From positions 1 through 61,754 of the forward strand of contig JAAZAV010000066.1 of NCBI GenBank assembly GCA_012514145.1: a stretch of 61,754 bases of DNA. Direction: 5' to 3'. Each line of letters starts with the position of its first letter. Within the stretch, counting starts at the first letter, position 1. This document shows, one piece after another, positions 46,600-55,131 of this stretch. Under the pieces are notes generated by a model. It was not told where the DNA came from and ran no database searches. It saw only the letters and a list, made by a program, of their open reading frames with translations. The position numbers and the translations under genes were made by a program. The stretch is from Clostridiales bacterium (lineage in GTDB: Bacteria; Bacillota; Clostridia; Oscillospirales; CAG-272).

Positions 46600-46628
46600 T
46601 TGACATGCCGCCATTTCAATGATATAAT
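46600..46628 (+). promoter_or_regulatory. Consensus promoter of solute-binding protein 3
   Basis: TTGACA (46600-46605), exactly 17 bases, and TATAAT (46623-46628). It is a perfect sigma-A consensus and lies about 90 bases before the ATG. Confidence 0.88.
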
Positions 46629-46719
46629 CGGTCAAAAGAGTTTTGAAAAAAATGTTCAGTCCAATCCGGGATAATCTGGAAATAATATCCGGATTTAGCC
46701 GGTTGAAGGGAGTAGTTCT

Positions 46720-48252
46720 ATGAATATCCGTATTACACCACTGCTTCTTCGTGTGATATCATTGATTCTGACGGCTCTGCTGCTTTCATCTGCGCTCATA
46801 TCCTGCGGCGGTGGGGGAAGTGGAAACCAGCCATCCGCGGAAACCTCCTCGCCCGATACGGTTTCGGTGCCCGACACTGCTGCCGATGAGACGCCCGAAA
46901 CAGTCAGCCCCGACCCGAAGATCGAAGCGGTGGACTGTGACGGCGCCGGCTTCGCTATACTGTCGAGAGAGCGCCCCGAGGGCAACTTCTGCTACCCCTA
47001 TAAGGAGTTTTTCGCCTCCGAGGAGAACGGCGATGTTATCAATGATGCGGTATTTGCCCGCAACCTGGCAGTTACCGAGAAATACAACATAACGCTTGAG
47101 CTGCCCGAGAACCCCGATGTGCAGTCGGCGGCAAACAGAGCCGTAATGGCCGGCGAAGACAGCTATGACATTGTTGTGCCCATGCACCTGCAGGCGTACA
47201 ACATGAGCGTGGCGGGACATCTCACCAACATCGCCGACATACCATATGTCGACATCGAAAAACCGTATTGGCGCACCTCGGTGATGAAGAACGCCTCGGT
47301 AGGCGGAAGTAACTATTTCGCCACGGGCGACCTGAACCTTGCGGCGCTGAACGGCGTGGGTGTGCTGTTCTTCAACAAGGAGCTTGCAGCCGAGCGGAAA
47401 ATCGATGACCTTTATGACACTGTGCGGGCAGGCGACTGGACGCTGGATCGTTTCACCGACTACTGCCGCGGCATCACTATGGACCTTAACGGCGACCAGC
47501 AGCTGAACGGCGAAGATATGTTCGGTCTGACCGTCAACGGCTTTGTATGGCAGCCTCTGTTCGCCGCCACCAACTCGGTTATCGTCGGCAAGGACAGCGA
47601 AGATATCCCCTATTTCGCCTGGGACACCACCCACAACCTTGAAGTTATCGAGCGGATAGTAAACTTCGTCAACGACCGCGAGTCGGTGATACTGGTGAAC
47701 CAGTTCCCCGAGCTGCAGGATGCAAACGGCTGGGGACAGGCTTCAATTGATATGTTCAACGAAGCGAGGGCGCTTTTCTGGGCTGAGCAGATTTACGGCG
47801 TCCATACTCTGCGCAACATGGATACCGACTTCGGCATCCTGCCCTATCCAAAGTACAACGACAAGCAGGAGGACTACACAGCATACATGCACTGCGGCTG
47901 GACCTCCACAACCTGCGTACCGATAACCAATACCGATCTCGACCTCACCGGACGCATATTAGAGGATCTGGCTTATCAGTCGAGCATCACCGTGCGCCCC
48001 GCATACTATGACGTGACGCTGAAGGGCAAGATATCCCGCGACAACGATTCGGGCGATATGCTGGATATCATCTACACCCGCGTAAATCTTGACCCGGTGC
48101 TTCTTATGGGAGGACTGCCGGTGGACAACACCATGCGGAATTTCCTCATCAAGAACAATCTCAATTTCGCCTCTGAGATCGAATCGCTCAAGAGTCAGTG
48201 CGTTGCCAAGCTGGCTTCGGATGTCGAGGCTCTGCTGAAGTTAGCGAAATGA
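46720..48252 (+). CDS. Extracellular solute-binding lipoprotein 3
   Basis: A 510-residue binding protein anchored at Cys29 (SALISC), with a Ser/Thr/Pro/Glu-rich linker. NGDVINDAVFARNLAVTEKYNI and YYDVTLKGKISRDNDSGDML align with proteins 1 and 2. D255-L-N-G-D is the matching calcium-loop position. GAAGGGAG precedes the ATG. It has a perfect consensus promoter and is divergent from the protein 2 operon. It stands alone, so its transport partner is elsewhere or absent. Confidence 0.9.
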   Translation: MNIRITPLLLRVISLILTALLLSSALISCGGGGSGNQPSAETSSPDTVSVPDTAADETPETVSPDPKIEAVDCDGAGFAILSRERPEGNFCYPYKEFFASEENGDVINDAVFARNLAVTEKYNITLELPENPDVQSAANRAVMAGEDSYDIVVPMHLQAYNMSVAGHLTNIADIPYVDIEKPYWRTSVMKNASVGGSNYFATGDLNLAALNGVGVLFFNKELAAERKIDDLYDTVRAGDWTLDRFTDYCRGITMDLNGDQQLNGEDMFGLTVNGFVWQPLFAATNSVIVGKDSEDIPYFAWDTTHNLEVIERIVNFVNDRESVILVNQFPELQDANGWGQASIDMFNEARALFWAEQIYGVHTLRNMDTDFGILPYPKYNDKQEDYTAYMHCGWTSTTCVPITNTDLDLTGRILEDLAYQSSITVRPAYYDVTLKGKISRDNDSGDMLDIIYTRVNLDPVLLMGGLPVDNTMRNFLIKNNLNFASEIESLKSQCVAKLASDVEALLKLAK

Positions 48253-48269
48253 CGTAGAAATAACAACAA

Positions 48270-48303
48270 CATCGCCGCCCCGAACACATTCGGGGCGGCG
48301 ATG
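48270..48303. terminator. GC-rich hairpin between convergent genes
   Basis: CATCGCCGCCCCGA pairs perfectly with TCGGGGCGGCGATG around acacat. T tracts are weak on both sides. It lies between the ends of solute-binding protein 3 and the leftward CBM9-like gene. Confidence 0.75.
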
Positions 48304-48344
48304 CATTATATAATACTGTATCGCAACGTTTTATCTGTTATCTG

Positions 48345-49190
48345 TTATCTGCGTTTGCGGATAACCGCGCCGGTGCCGAGAGCGGAAACGGCAGCCAACA
48401 CGCAGACACCGATAATGTCAAAGGTCTGAGCGGCCTTTGCTTCACCTGCGGCTGCGGGAGTCTTGGCTGCGGCTGTGGTGGTCTCGACCGGTACCGGCGG
48501 CGCCTGATCCGAGAAGGTAGCCACGCCCATATACACAGGGTACTTGTGGGCTAAATTGGCGCGATCGTTCCAGGCCAGGCAGTGGGCGCGGTTGTTGGTC
48601 TTTTCCTTGTTGTAGTTTATGGCAAGGTCGAAGCCGAAGGAGTTGCCTGCTTTCGGAGCAACGCTCTCGAACTCATAGGACATCTCCAGGAGGTAGCCTC
48701 CGGCTATGCTGCCGGCAGCTACGGTGACCTTTTTCTTGGAAGATGCCACAGTACCGTCGGCGAGTATGCGTGAGAGAGAGTCGTTATCGTCGTAGGCGGT
48801 GTCCAGTTTCTCGTTGCCTTCGTCGATATACAGTTCAACGCCGTCCTTGTTCCAGGTGGAGAAGTCGGCGTTCAGCACGATTTCGTCACGCTGGGCATAG
48901 CAGAGAATATAGACCATATTGCCGTCCCAGAGTATCTTGCCGTAGTTTGCATAGGGGCCGGTGTACTTGCCGCCGAGCTTTTCGGCAGACGCGCCCTGCG
49001 CATCATACGTCATGTGGAACTCGGGGGCATACTTCCAGATATCGTCGATCTTTCCGTCTACCGTGACCTTACCCTTGAAGACGGTCAGGGTGTCGTTTGT
49101 CCAGAGCTTGTTTTCCGCCGCGTAAACCGGTGCTGCGGCGAAAAGCAGTACCAGTGTGAGGGTCAGCATAATCACAAGAGTCTTTTTCAT
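48345..49190 (-). CDS. Secreted CBM9-like protein with C-terminal QTFD anchor
   Basis: A 281-residue surface protein. A signal peptide (about 1-24, ending VYAAE) is followed by a CBM9-like domain: GKVTVDGKIDDIWKYAP, ILWDGNMVYILCYAQ, NKDGVELYIDEGNEK and LLEMSYEFESV. The end has a linker (VPVETTTAAAKTP), AAQTFDIIGV, a hydrophobic helix and RKRR. It follows the 49259 gene by 68 bases on the same strand, so they are probably cotranscribed. It is probably a wall-held sugar binder; the ligand is unknown. Confidence 0.78.
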   Translation of the reverse strand: MKKTLVIMLTLTLVLLFAAAPVYAAENKLWTNDTLTVFKGKVTVDGKIDDIWKYAPEFHMTYDAQGASAEKLGGKYTGPYANYGKILWDGNMVYILCYAQRDEIVLNADFSTWNKDGVELYIDEGNEKLDTAYDDNDSLSRILADGTVASSKKKVTVAAGSIAGGYLLEMSYEFESVAPKAGNSFGFDLAINYNKEKTNNRAHCLAWNDRANLAHKYPVYMGVATFSDQAPPVPVETTTAAAKTPAAAGEAKAAQTFDIIGVCVLAAVSALGTGAVIRKRR

Positions 49191-49258
49191 GATTTCCTCC
49201 TTGTTTCGGCGTCAGTCATGCTTAGGCATATCTGGCGGTTTTAGGATGATGCTTCAGG

Positions 49259-50092
49259 TTATTTCGACAGCTTCTTGCGGGTGGCGAGAACCGTGCCCGA
49301 CAGCACGGCAAGGGCAAGGGCGCCCGATACGGCGTCAAAGGTCTGGGGAACCGGAGCAGCCGCAGCCGCCGCAGATTTAGCGGGAGCGGCGGTGGTGGTC
49401 TCGATTACCGGCGGCGGGCTGAGCCAGTTGACGACAGCTTCAAATAGCTCCCATGTGGCGTCGGTGAACTCAACGGCGGTCTGACCGTAGATGAAACCGG
49501 AAGCACGACGGGCGGGAGCGCGGGAACCGTCGATTAGCTCGGCGCCCTTGTCATAAGCCGATATGGCGTAGTGCCCCTCGAACTCGCCGATGAGAACAGC
49601 GTCCTTGGTGACCGTTTCCTTGTTGATGAAGATTGCGGTCTGATCGCTCTTGAAGAGGTCAAAGGACTTGGTGCTCATGCCCTTTACGATTTCATTATCG
49701 CCGCTGAGCTTAACGGGCACCTTGCTTACGGTTACGCTGACCTGCGAACCGTAGCCGATGTCCTCCCATGCCGCCATTTCGCAGCAGAAGATGGGGGTGG
49801 CGCTGGCGGCGAACTTGCCCTTGATGTTGCCGCTGGAGCAGGACTCGCCTATGAATACGATTGCCGCCGAGGCAGCGTCTGCGGTTTTGCAGTCCGCGTC
49901 AATTACCGGCGTGACCTTGAAGCCGAGGGAGGTCAGTCTGTCGATAACAAGCTGATCGCCCGCGCCGATTTTGCCTTCAACCGGCTGGTAGATGACGACG
50001 GCGCTTCCCCTGTCGGGAGCAGCCGCCGAGACCAATCCGGTCATACCGAGCAGAATCGACATTGCAAGCAGGAATACGAGCAGTTTTTTCAT
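49259..50092 (-). CDS. Secreted Rossmann-like domain protein with C-terminal QTFD anchor
   Basis: A 277-residue surface protein. A signal peptide (about 1-25) is followed by a flavodoxin-like region: SAVVIYQPVEGKIGAGDQ, VIDRLTSLGFKVTPVIDADC, AAIVFIGESCSSGNIKGKF and SRAPARRASGFIYGQT. This resembles a domain of unknown role found in large secreted proteins of soil and gut bacteria. The end has VIETTTAAPAKS, VPQTFDAVSG, a helix and RKKLSK. ATG 50092 follows AAAGGAGA; the longer frame is not a signal peptide. It is first of a pair with the CBM9-like gene. Confidence 0.75.
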   Translation of the reverse strand: MKKLLVFLLAMSILLGMTGLVSAAAPDRGSAVVIYQPVEGKIGAGDQLVIDRLTSLGFKVTPVIDADCKTADAASAAIVFIGESCSSGNIKGKFAASATPIFCCEMAAWEDIGYGSQVSVTVSKVPVKLSGDNEIVKGMSTKSFDLFKSDQTAIFINKETVTKDAVLIGEFEGHYAISAYDKGAELIDGSRAPARRASGFIYGQTAVEFTDATWELFEAVVNWLSPPPVIETTTAAPAKSAAAAAAPVPQTFDAVSGALALAVLSGTVLATRKKLSK

Positions 50093-50219
50093 AGTGGCAT
50101 CTCTCCTTTTGTCATGTCCGTGATCGCAGTTGGCGGCCGTCCTGCTCTTTGGCGGTGAGGGACGCACATGAGAGCAGTCTGGAGATCGACCGCAGCCGGC
50201 ACAAACCAAGCTATGTATT

Positions 50220-50248
50220 ATTATGCACGAAACAACCGTTTGTGTCAA
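50220..50248 (-). promoter_or_regulatory. Promoter of the QTFD surface-protein pair
   Basis: On the minus strand TTGACA (50248-50243), 17 bases, and CATAAT (50225-50220). It lies about 130 bases before ATG 50092. Confidence 0.72.
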
Positions 50249-50538
50249 TACGAATTTCACCGAATTTCAGCGGTCTGATCGGGGCGCCGCATTTGATTTG
50301 CCGAATCATGGAATACCCGAGCCGCGGAACACGGATATGCAGAGACGGCTCAATAAGCGCAAAACGGCTGCGGCTCTCCGGTATTGACCTCATACTGCTG
50401 TTAAAAAACCTGAAAATTCGCATATTATCGTCATAATGCCTAAAAAACGGCTCTAAAAAAATTCACGATTTTGGAATTGCATGTTTACACTTAATCTGCT
50501 ATACTGTGCTCCCGGTCGGGTGAAATCACCCGAAATAA

Positions 50539-50577
50539 AAAACCTCACCGGACGGGATATCCGTCGGGCAAGGTTTT
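50539..50577 (-). terminator. Terminator of mrp
   Basis: AAAACCT and AGGTTTT flank an inner GACGG/CCGTC pair. On the minus strand the stem is followed by TTTTTTATTTCG. It is just after the mrp stop. Confidence 0.75.
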
Positions 50578-50584
50578 GTTTCAA

Positions 50585-51433
50585 TCAGTTGAGACCTACA
50601 GCCAGCTTGCCGGTTATGATGTCGGCGCACCGCTCAAGGTATTCGTTGTCCATAAGCTCGATCATGCCTCTGTCACAGAGGGCGGCCAGCTTCGGGTCAA
50701 TAGGCAGACGGGCGAGTATATCGAGTCCGAGTTCGGCAGCGGCTTCATCGAGCTTGCTCTCGCCGAACACCGAGATGCGTTTGCCGCAGTCGGGGCACTC
50801 GAGCCAGCTGAAATTCTCGATTACGCCGATAACCGGGATGTTCATTATCTTTGCCATGTTTACCGCTTTGGTGACAATCATCGATACCAGCTCCTGGGGG
50901 CTGGTGACTATGATGACGCCGTCCACCGGCAGCGACTGGAAGACGGTCAGCGGCACGTCACCGGTTCCGGGGGGCATATCGATGAACATATAGTCTACAT
51001 CGCCCCAGACCACATCGGTCCAGAATTGTTTGACTGTTCCGGCAATCACCGGACCTCTCCAGACAACGGGAGATGTCTCCTTCTCGAGAAGCAGGTTAAC
51101 GCTCATGATGCGCACCCCGGTCTTCGAGATGTTGGGGTACATGCCGTTGTCGTCGCCGGTGACCTCGTCGCGAACTCCGAAGATCCGTGGGATCGACGGG
51201 CCGGTGACGTCGGCGTCGAGTATGGCAGTGGTTTCACCGCGTCGAGCGAATACGGTGGCAAGCATGGAGGTGACCAGCGACTTACCTACGCCGCCCTTTC
51301 CGCTCACCACGGCGATAAGGTGCTTGACGGTGCTGAGACTGTTCAGATCTGCCGCGAACTCGCTCTTGTTCTTCTCCTTGGAAGGACAGTTGGAGGCACA
51401 GGTTGAACAGTTGTGGGTGCATTGTTCTGACAT
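50585..51433 (-). CDS. mrp: Mrp/NBP35 family iron-sulfur carrier ATPase
   Basis: Cytoplasmic P-loop ATPase that binds and delivers Fe-S clusters. The 282 residues have an N-terminal cysteine cluster (CTHNCSTCASNC), the deviant Walker A motif VVSGKGGVGKSLVTSML, DADVTGPSIPRIFG, MFIDMPPGTGDVPLTVFQ and a C-terminal CPDCGKR that probably coordinates the bridging cluster. AAGGAGAT precedes the ATG. It is a single gene with its own terminator; murC lies upstream on the same strand, behind a terminator. Confidence 0.94.
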   Translation of the reverse strand: MSEQCTHNCSTCASNCPSKEKNKSEFAADLNSLSTVKHLIAVVSGKGGVGKSLVTSMLATVFARRGETTAILDADVTGPSIPRIFGVRDEVTGDDNGMYPNISKTGVRIMSVNLLLEKETSPVVWRGPVIAGTVKQFWTDVVWGDVDYMFIDMPPGTGDVPLTVFQSLPVDGVIIVTSPQELVSMIVTKAVNMAKIMNIPVIGVIENFSWLECPDCGKRISVFGESKLDEAAAELGLDILARLPIDPKLAALCDRGMIELMDNEYLERCADIITGKLAVGLN

Positions 51434-51670
51434 TTGTATTTTATCTCCTTGTTTGGGTTTAAATAGTTATTACTAAAATATATAAAGTTGCTTCCGACAA
51501 CACGGGATTTTTAACAAAAAGATTGAACACGTGGTTTTTTCGCAGAAACCACTATATTTACCGTTATCCCTGATATAAGGGAAACAGAGTTTATCGAGCG
51601 ATTGCAGGTGGATTCACTCACCGGCGGATTGAAGTTACACGTCAGGCGAAATGATGCTTGGCGTGTATAT

Positions 51671-51701
51671 AAAAAACCAACAGTTGCACACTCAACTGTT
51701 G
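51671..51701 (-). terminator. Terminator of murC
   Basis: On the minus strand CAACAGTTG pairs with CAACTGTTG around six bases and is followed by GTTTTTT. Confidence 0.85.
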
Positions 51702-51718
51702 CAGTCGCACCGAGTGTC

Positions 51719-53098
51719 TCACAGGTAGCTATGCAACTTCCAAACGTCGCCGGCGCCCATGGTAAGGATAATGTCGCCTTCACCTGCGTTTTTGCGCAGG
51801 TAAGAGGCAGCCGTTTCCATGTCGGGCATATAACGCGCGGCGGTGCCCTTAGCGGTGATATCACGTGCCAGCGCCTCGCTGGACACTCCGTATCTGTTCA
51901 ACTCACGTGCAGCGTATATGTCCAGCAGCACCAACTCATCCGCATCGCCGAAGGCGTTTACGAAATCGCCGTACAGTTCGTAAGTCCGTGAGAAGGTGTG
52001 TGGCTGGAAAACGGCTATCACCCGGCGATTATATCCCGCTACGGCGCGCGCCGTGCGCAGGGTAGCGACGATTTCACCGGGATGATGGGCATAATCATCG
52101 TAGACTCGGGCGCCTCCGGGGTTAATTCCGTGAATCAGCTCGAAACGGCGCTTGCAGCCGGTGAAGCTTGCGATATGCCGGGCGATCTCATCGGGAGCCA
52201 TGTCGGCAAGAGTACAGCAGGCGATGGCGGCGAGTGCATTCATCACGTTATGCTCACCCGGAACTCCGGGAGTGACCGAGGCAAGGTATTCCGGGCCGCG
52301 CAGAGCGTCGAAGGTAAAGAAACCGCCTGCGGATCTCAGATTTACGGCGCGGAATTCGCAGTTCTCGCCAAGTCCGAAGGTAACCAGCCGTCCGACATAA
52401 CTCTCACACGCGCGCATGACATTCAGGTCGTCGCCGTTAACCACGGCGGTATCTGCTTTTGCTATGTAGCGCGAGAAGGAATCCACAATGTGGTCAAGAT
52501 TCCGGAAATAGTCAAGGTGGTCAATGTCGATGTTCAGTACCACCGACACCGTGGGAAAAAACGACAGAAAGGAGTCGGTATACTCACAGGCTTCAAATAT
52601 AAACCAGTTTTTGCCGCCGCCGCGGTAGGCACCGCCAATCTCGGCAAGCTCTGCGCCGTTCTCTATGGTGGGATCATATCCCTCCGCTAAAAAAGTGTGT
52701 GCCAGCATCGAGGTTGTGGTGCTTTTGCCATGCATACCCGCCACACCTATGCGGTTACTATATGCAGTCATGACGTAGCCCAGGTAATCGGCGCGCACGA
52801 AGCAGGGAATCCCCGCTTCACGGGCAGCCGCAAGTTCGGGATTGCTGTCGTGGATGGCGGCGCTGTAGACCACGCAGTCCCAGCCGGCAACATTCTCCGC
52901 CGCGTGACCGATGCGCAGGTCGCAGCCCGCGTTTCTCAGCCGTTCGGTCACCGCGCTTTCCACGCGGTCGGAACCGCCGACCCTGAGACCGCGGTCCAGG
53001 GATGTAAGCGCCAGTGAGGACATACTCACCCCGCCTATCCCTATAAACCAAACCGAGCGGACGCCCGCTCCAAAAACCGAAAAGACATCTTTGTTCAT
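51719..53098 (-). CDS. murC: UDP-N-acetylmuramate--L-alanine ligase
   Basis: Adds L-alanine to UDP-MurNAc with ATP, the first amino-acid step of peptidoglycan precursor synthesis. The 459 residues have VWFIGIGGVSMSSLA (UDP-binding fold), VAGMHGKSTTTSMLA (P loop; the usual GTHGKTTT is slightly altered), EACEYTDSFL, NIDIDHLDYF, GEHNVMNALAA and YDDYAHHPGEI. ATG 53098 fits the family; the longer open frame overlaps spoVG on the other strand and is not coding. It is divergent from spoVG with 63 bases between. Confidence 0.96.
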   Translation of the reverse strand: MNKDVFSVFGAGVRSVWFIGIGGVSMSSLALTSLDRGLRVGGSDRVESAVTERLRNAGCDLRIGHAAENVAGWDCVVYSAAIHDSNPELAAAREAGIPCFVRADYLGYVMTAYSNRIGVAGMHGKSTTTSMLAHTFLAEGYDPTIENGAELAEIGGAYRGGGKNWFIFEACEYTDSFLSFFPTVSVVLNIDIDHLDYFRNLDHIVDSFSRYIAKADTAVVNGDDLNVMRACESYVGRLVTFGLGENCEFRAVNLRSAGGFFTFDALRGPEYLASVTPGVPGEHNVMNALAAIACCTLADMAPDEIARHIASFTGCKRRFELIHGINPGGARVYDDYAHHPGEIVATLRTARAVAGYNRRVIAVFQPHTFSRTYELYGDFVNAFGDADELVLLDIYAARELNRYGVSSEALARDITAKGTAARYMPDMETAASYLRKNAGEGDIILTMGAGDVWKLHSYL

Positions 53099-53161
53099 AT
53101 AAATTTCCAAATTCAGATTCGGCGGAGGCATGTCAGGCCTCTTGCCGGGGAGGTAATCATT

Positions 53162-53470
53162 ATGACACTGAGTGACATCAAGGTTCGCAAACTTATCAAC
53201 GACGACGGACCATTGAAGGCGATCGTTTCGGTCTCTTTCGACAGTCAGCTGGCGCTTCACGACATAAAGGTCATATGCGCCCGCGAGCGGCTCTTCATCG
53301 TTATGCCCAACCGCAAGAACGCCGACGGCACCACCCGCGATATCGTACACCCCATCAACTCCGAGTTCCGCGCAATGCTTGAGAGCAAGGTGCTTGCCGC
53401 CTACAACGACGCGCTGGAAGAAGCTGAGAGAACCGCAGCCGATGCCGCAGCCGAGTCCGGGGCTGATTGA
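53162..53470 (+). CDS. spoVG: SpoVG family regulator
   Basis: Small RNA/DNA-binding protein that affects sporulation, septation and cell-wall genes in Bacillota. The 102 residues match the family: SDIKVRKLINDDGPLKAIVSVSF, HDIKVICARERLFIVMPNRK and DIVHPINSEFR. The last 20 residues are Ala/Glu-rich and variable. GGGGAGGT precedes ATG 53162. It is divergent from murC and followed by its own terminator. Confidence 0.96.
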   Translation: MTLSDIKVRKLINDDGPLKAIVSVSFDSQLALHDIKVICARERLFIVMPNRKNADGTTRDIVHPINSEFRAMLESKVLAAYNDALEEAERTAADAAAESGAD

Positions 53471-53485
53471 ACTTACCCATGCCAG

Positions 53486-53519
53486 ACGGGATGCCTGAAA
53501 ACGGCGTCCCGTTTTATTA
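53486..53519 (+). terminator. Terminator of spoVG
   Basis: ACGGGATGCC (53486-53495) pairs with GGCGTCCCGT (53503-53512), one G-T pair, followed by TTTTATTAT. Confidence 0.85.
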
Positions 53520-54299
53520 TTTATCGTATTTGCGAATAAAGTCCAGGGCGATGCGGTGGTGTTCGGTGCGTCCGTCCTCCTCCCGTTTTCGCTCATATTC
53601 GCAGTGTCCGCCCTGAAGCTCGATAAGCTCCGCGTTGTCAGCAAGCTCAAAATGCTGCAGCGCTCGGAACATGGTGCGGTTCTGCTCGAGCCGGTTGAAT
53701 ATGTCGTTGTCCGACACAATAAAGACCATCGGCGCCAGATTGGCCTCAAGACCCACAAAGTAGAGGGGCGAGCGTTCGCTCACAATGACCCTGCGCTGAT
53801 CTATGCCGTTGTGGTTGAGTATATTGAAGTGGTCGGTGGGCTGCCCGCTTCCGTGTATATAGCCGCATAACTCCGCGCTGTCAATGCCGTGGACGGCGAG
53901 GTAGCGCTTGTCGAAGCAGAGCATCATGGACAGGTAGCCGCCGGCAGAGGAACCGCCGCAGAATATGCCTCCCGTTTCGCCGAGACCGTATTCGTCAAGA
54001 ATGTCTTTAAAGCCCGAGACGCACCGGGCAACCGCCGCAGCCGCGTCCTCTATAAATATCGGAAAGTTGACATTCGGCAGCAGACTGTAATTGGGAGCGC
54101 AGACCGCGACGCCGTCTGGAGTGATATCCGCGGCAAATGGACGGACACCGCCCTTGTCGCCCCCCGACAGCCCCCCGCCGTGGAACCAGATGATAAGCGG
54201 CACTCTGCCGTTTCTCACCTTGTCGGCATCGGGCAGATACAGGTCAAGCAGACAGCGCTCGTGTGTGTCGCTGTAACATATATTTTTAAGCTCTGTCAT
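53517..54299 (-). CDS. Alpha/beta hydrolase, acetyl-esterase type
   Basis: A 260-residue hormone-sensitive-lipase-like esterase. The oxyanion motif is WFHGGGLSGGD, the nucleophile elbow GGSSAGGYLS, and probable acid and His lie in IVSDNDIFN and LQGGHCEYE. There is no signal peptide, so it is cytoplasmic. It may remove acetyl groups from sugars; the substrate is unknown. ATG 54299 follows GGGGTG; GTG 54308 is a possible alternative three codons earlier. Confidence 0.87.
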   Translation of the reverse strand: MTELKNICYSDTHERCLLDLYLPDADKVRNGRVPLIIWFHGGGLSGGDKGGVRPFAADITPDGVAVCAPNYSLLPNVNFPIFIEDAAAAVARCVSGFKDILDEYGLGETGGIFCGGSSAGGYLSMMLCFDKRYLAVHGIDSAELCGYIHGSGQPTDHFNILNHNGIDQRRVIVSERSPLYFVGLEANLAPMVFIVSDNDIFNRLEQNRTMFRALQHFELADNAELIELQGGHCEYERKREEDGRTEHHRIALDFIRKYDK

Positions 54300-54396
54300 A
54301 TATTTCACCCCGTTAAAAGGTCAGATCGGATTCCATCACTTGTTTTTATAATCATTTTTCACGAAAAACCACGGGATACATGAAGCAAACCTATGA

Positions 54397-55131
54397 CTAC
54401 GCTTTCAGGAAGATACAGAGCAGCACCGGAAGGAAAATCGCCGGGAGAAGATTCGTTATCTTGAGTTTTGTGATACCGAGCAGATTAAAACCCAGCCCGA
54501 TTATGAGAAGCGAGCCGGCGCAGGTCATCTCGGCTATGACATATTCGGAAAGCAGGGGAGAGACAAGCCCGGCAAGCAGGACGATACCGCCCTGATAGAC
54601 CAGCACGAAGACGGCTGACAGCAGCACTCCCGCTCCCAATGTGGAGGCGAATATAAATGAGGACACCAGGTCCAGAGTAGCCTTGGCTATGAGCAGCGAG
54701 CTGTCGCCGGTGAGCCCCGCATTGAGAGAGCCTACAAGAGTCATGGCTCCGATGCAGAATACCAGGCTCGATGTCACAAACGCCTCGGCTATCTTACCGC
54801 CGCCGCGAAGGATGAAGCGTCTTTTGGGCTGCCCGTCACCGCTGCCCTCTCCGGCAAGCGCCGTTAATTTCCGCTCGATAAGACTGCCAAGAGCGTTTAT
54901 TCGGTCGTCAAGACACAGAAGCTCGCCGATGACCGCGCCGATGACTATTGACAGTATAAGCACCAGAGTGTTTTTGCCCTCCAAAGCGCCGCATATGCCT
55001 ATATATATTGTGCAGAGTCCCAGTCCCTTCATCATTATGTCGGTGAATCGCTCGGGAATGCCTCCCCGCAGCAGCAGACCCAGGAAGCTGCCCGCCAGCA
55101 CGGTGGCGACGTTTATCAGTACGCCGATCAT
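54397..55131 (-). CDS. DUF554 family membrane protein
   Basis: A 244-residue integral membrane protein with about seven helices. Family stretches are [60 protein letters not shown] and [14 protein letters not shown]. Function is unknown (B. subtilis YdfK type). Its ATG overlaps the stop of the amino-acid ABC ATPase by 4 bases (ATGA), so it is translationally coupled. This position suggests a transport-related role. Confidence 0.9.
   Translation of the reverse strand: MIGVLINVATVLAGSFLGLLLRGGIPERFTDIMMKGLGLCTIYIGICGALEGKNTLVLILSIVIGAVIGELLCLDDRINALGSLIERKLTALAGEGSGDGQPKRRFILRGGGKIAEAFVTSSLVFCIGAMTLVGSLNAGLTGDSSLLIAKATLDLVSSFIFASTLGAGVLLSAVFVLVYQGGIVLLAGLVSPLLSEYVIAEMTCAGSLLIIGLGFNLLGITKLKITNLLPAIFLPVLLCIFLKA

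Larger units (their letters stand above)
50093..50584. other. Intergenic region, 492 bases
   Basis: It holds the promoter at 50220-50248 and the mrp terminator at 50539-50577. No gene is seen. A small palindrome (CGGGTGAAATCACCCG) lies near 50517-50532. Confidence 0.55.

Noticed and set aside
53099-53758. N-terminal extension of murC
   Set aside because: It overlaps spoVG and the esterase gene on the other strands and lacks MurC similarity; the short start fits the family.
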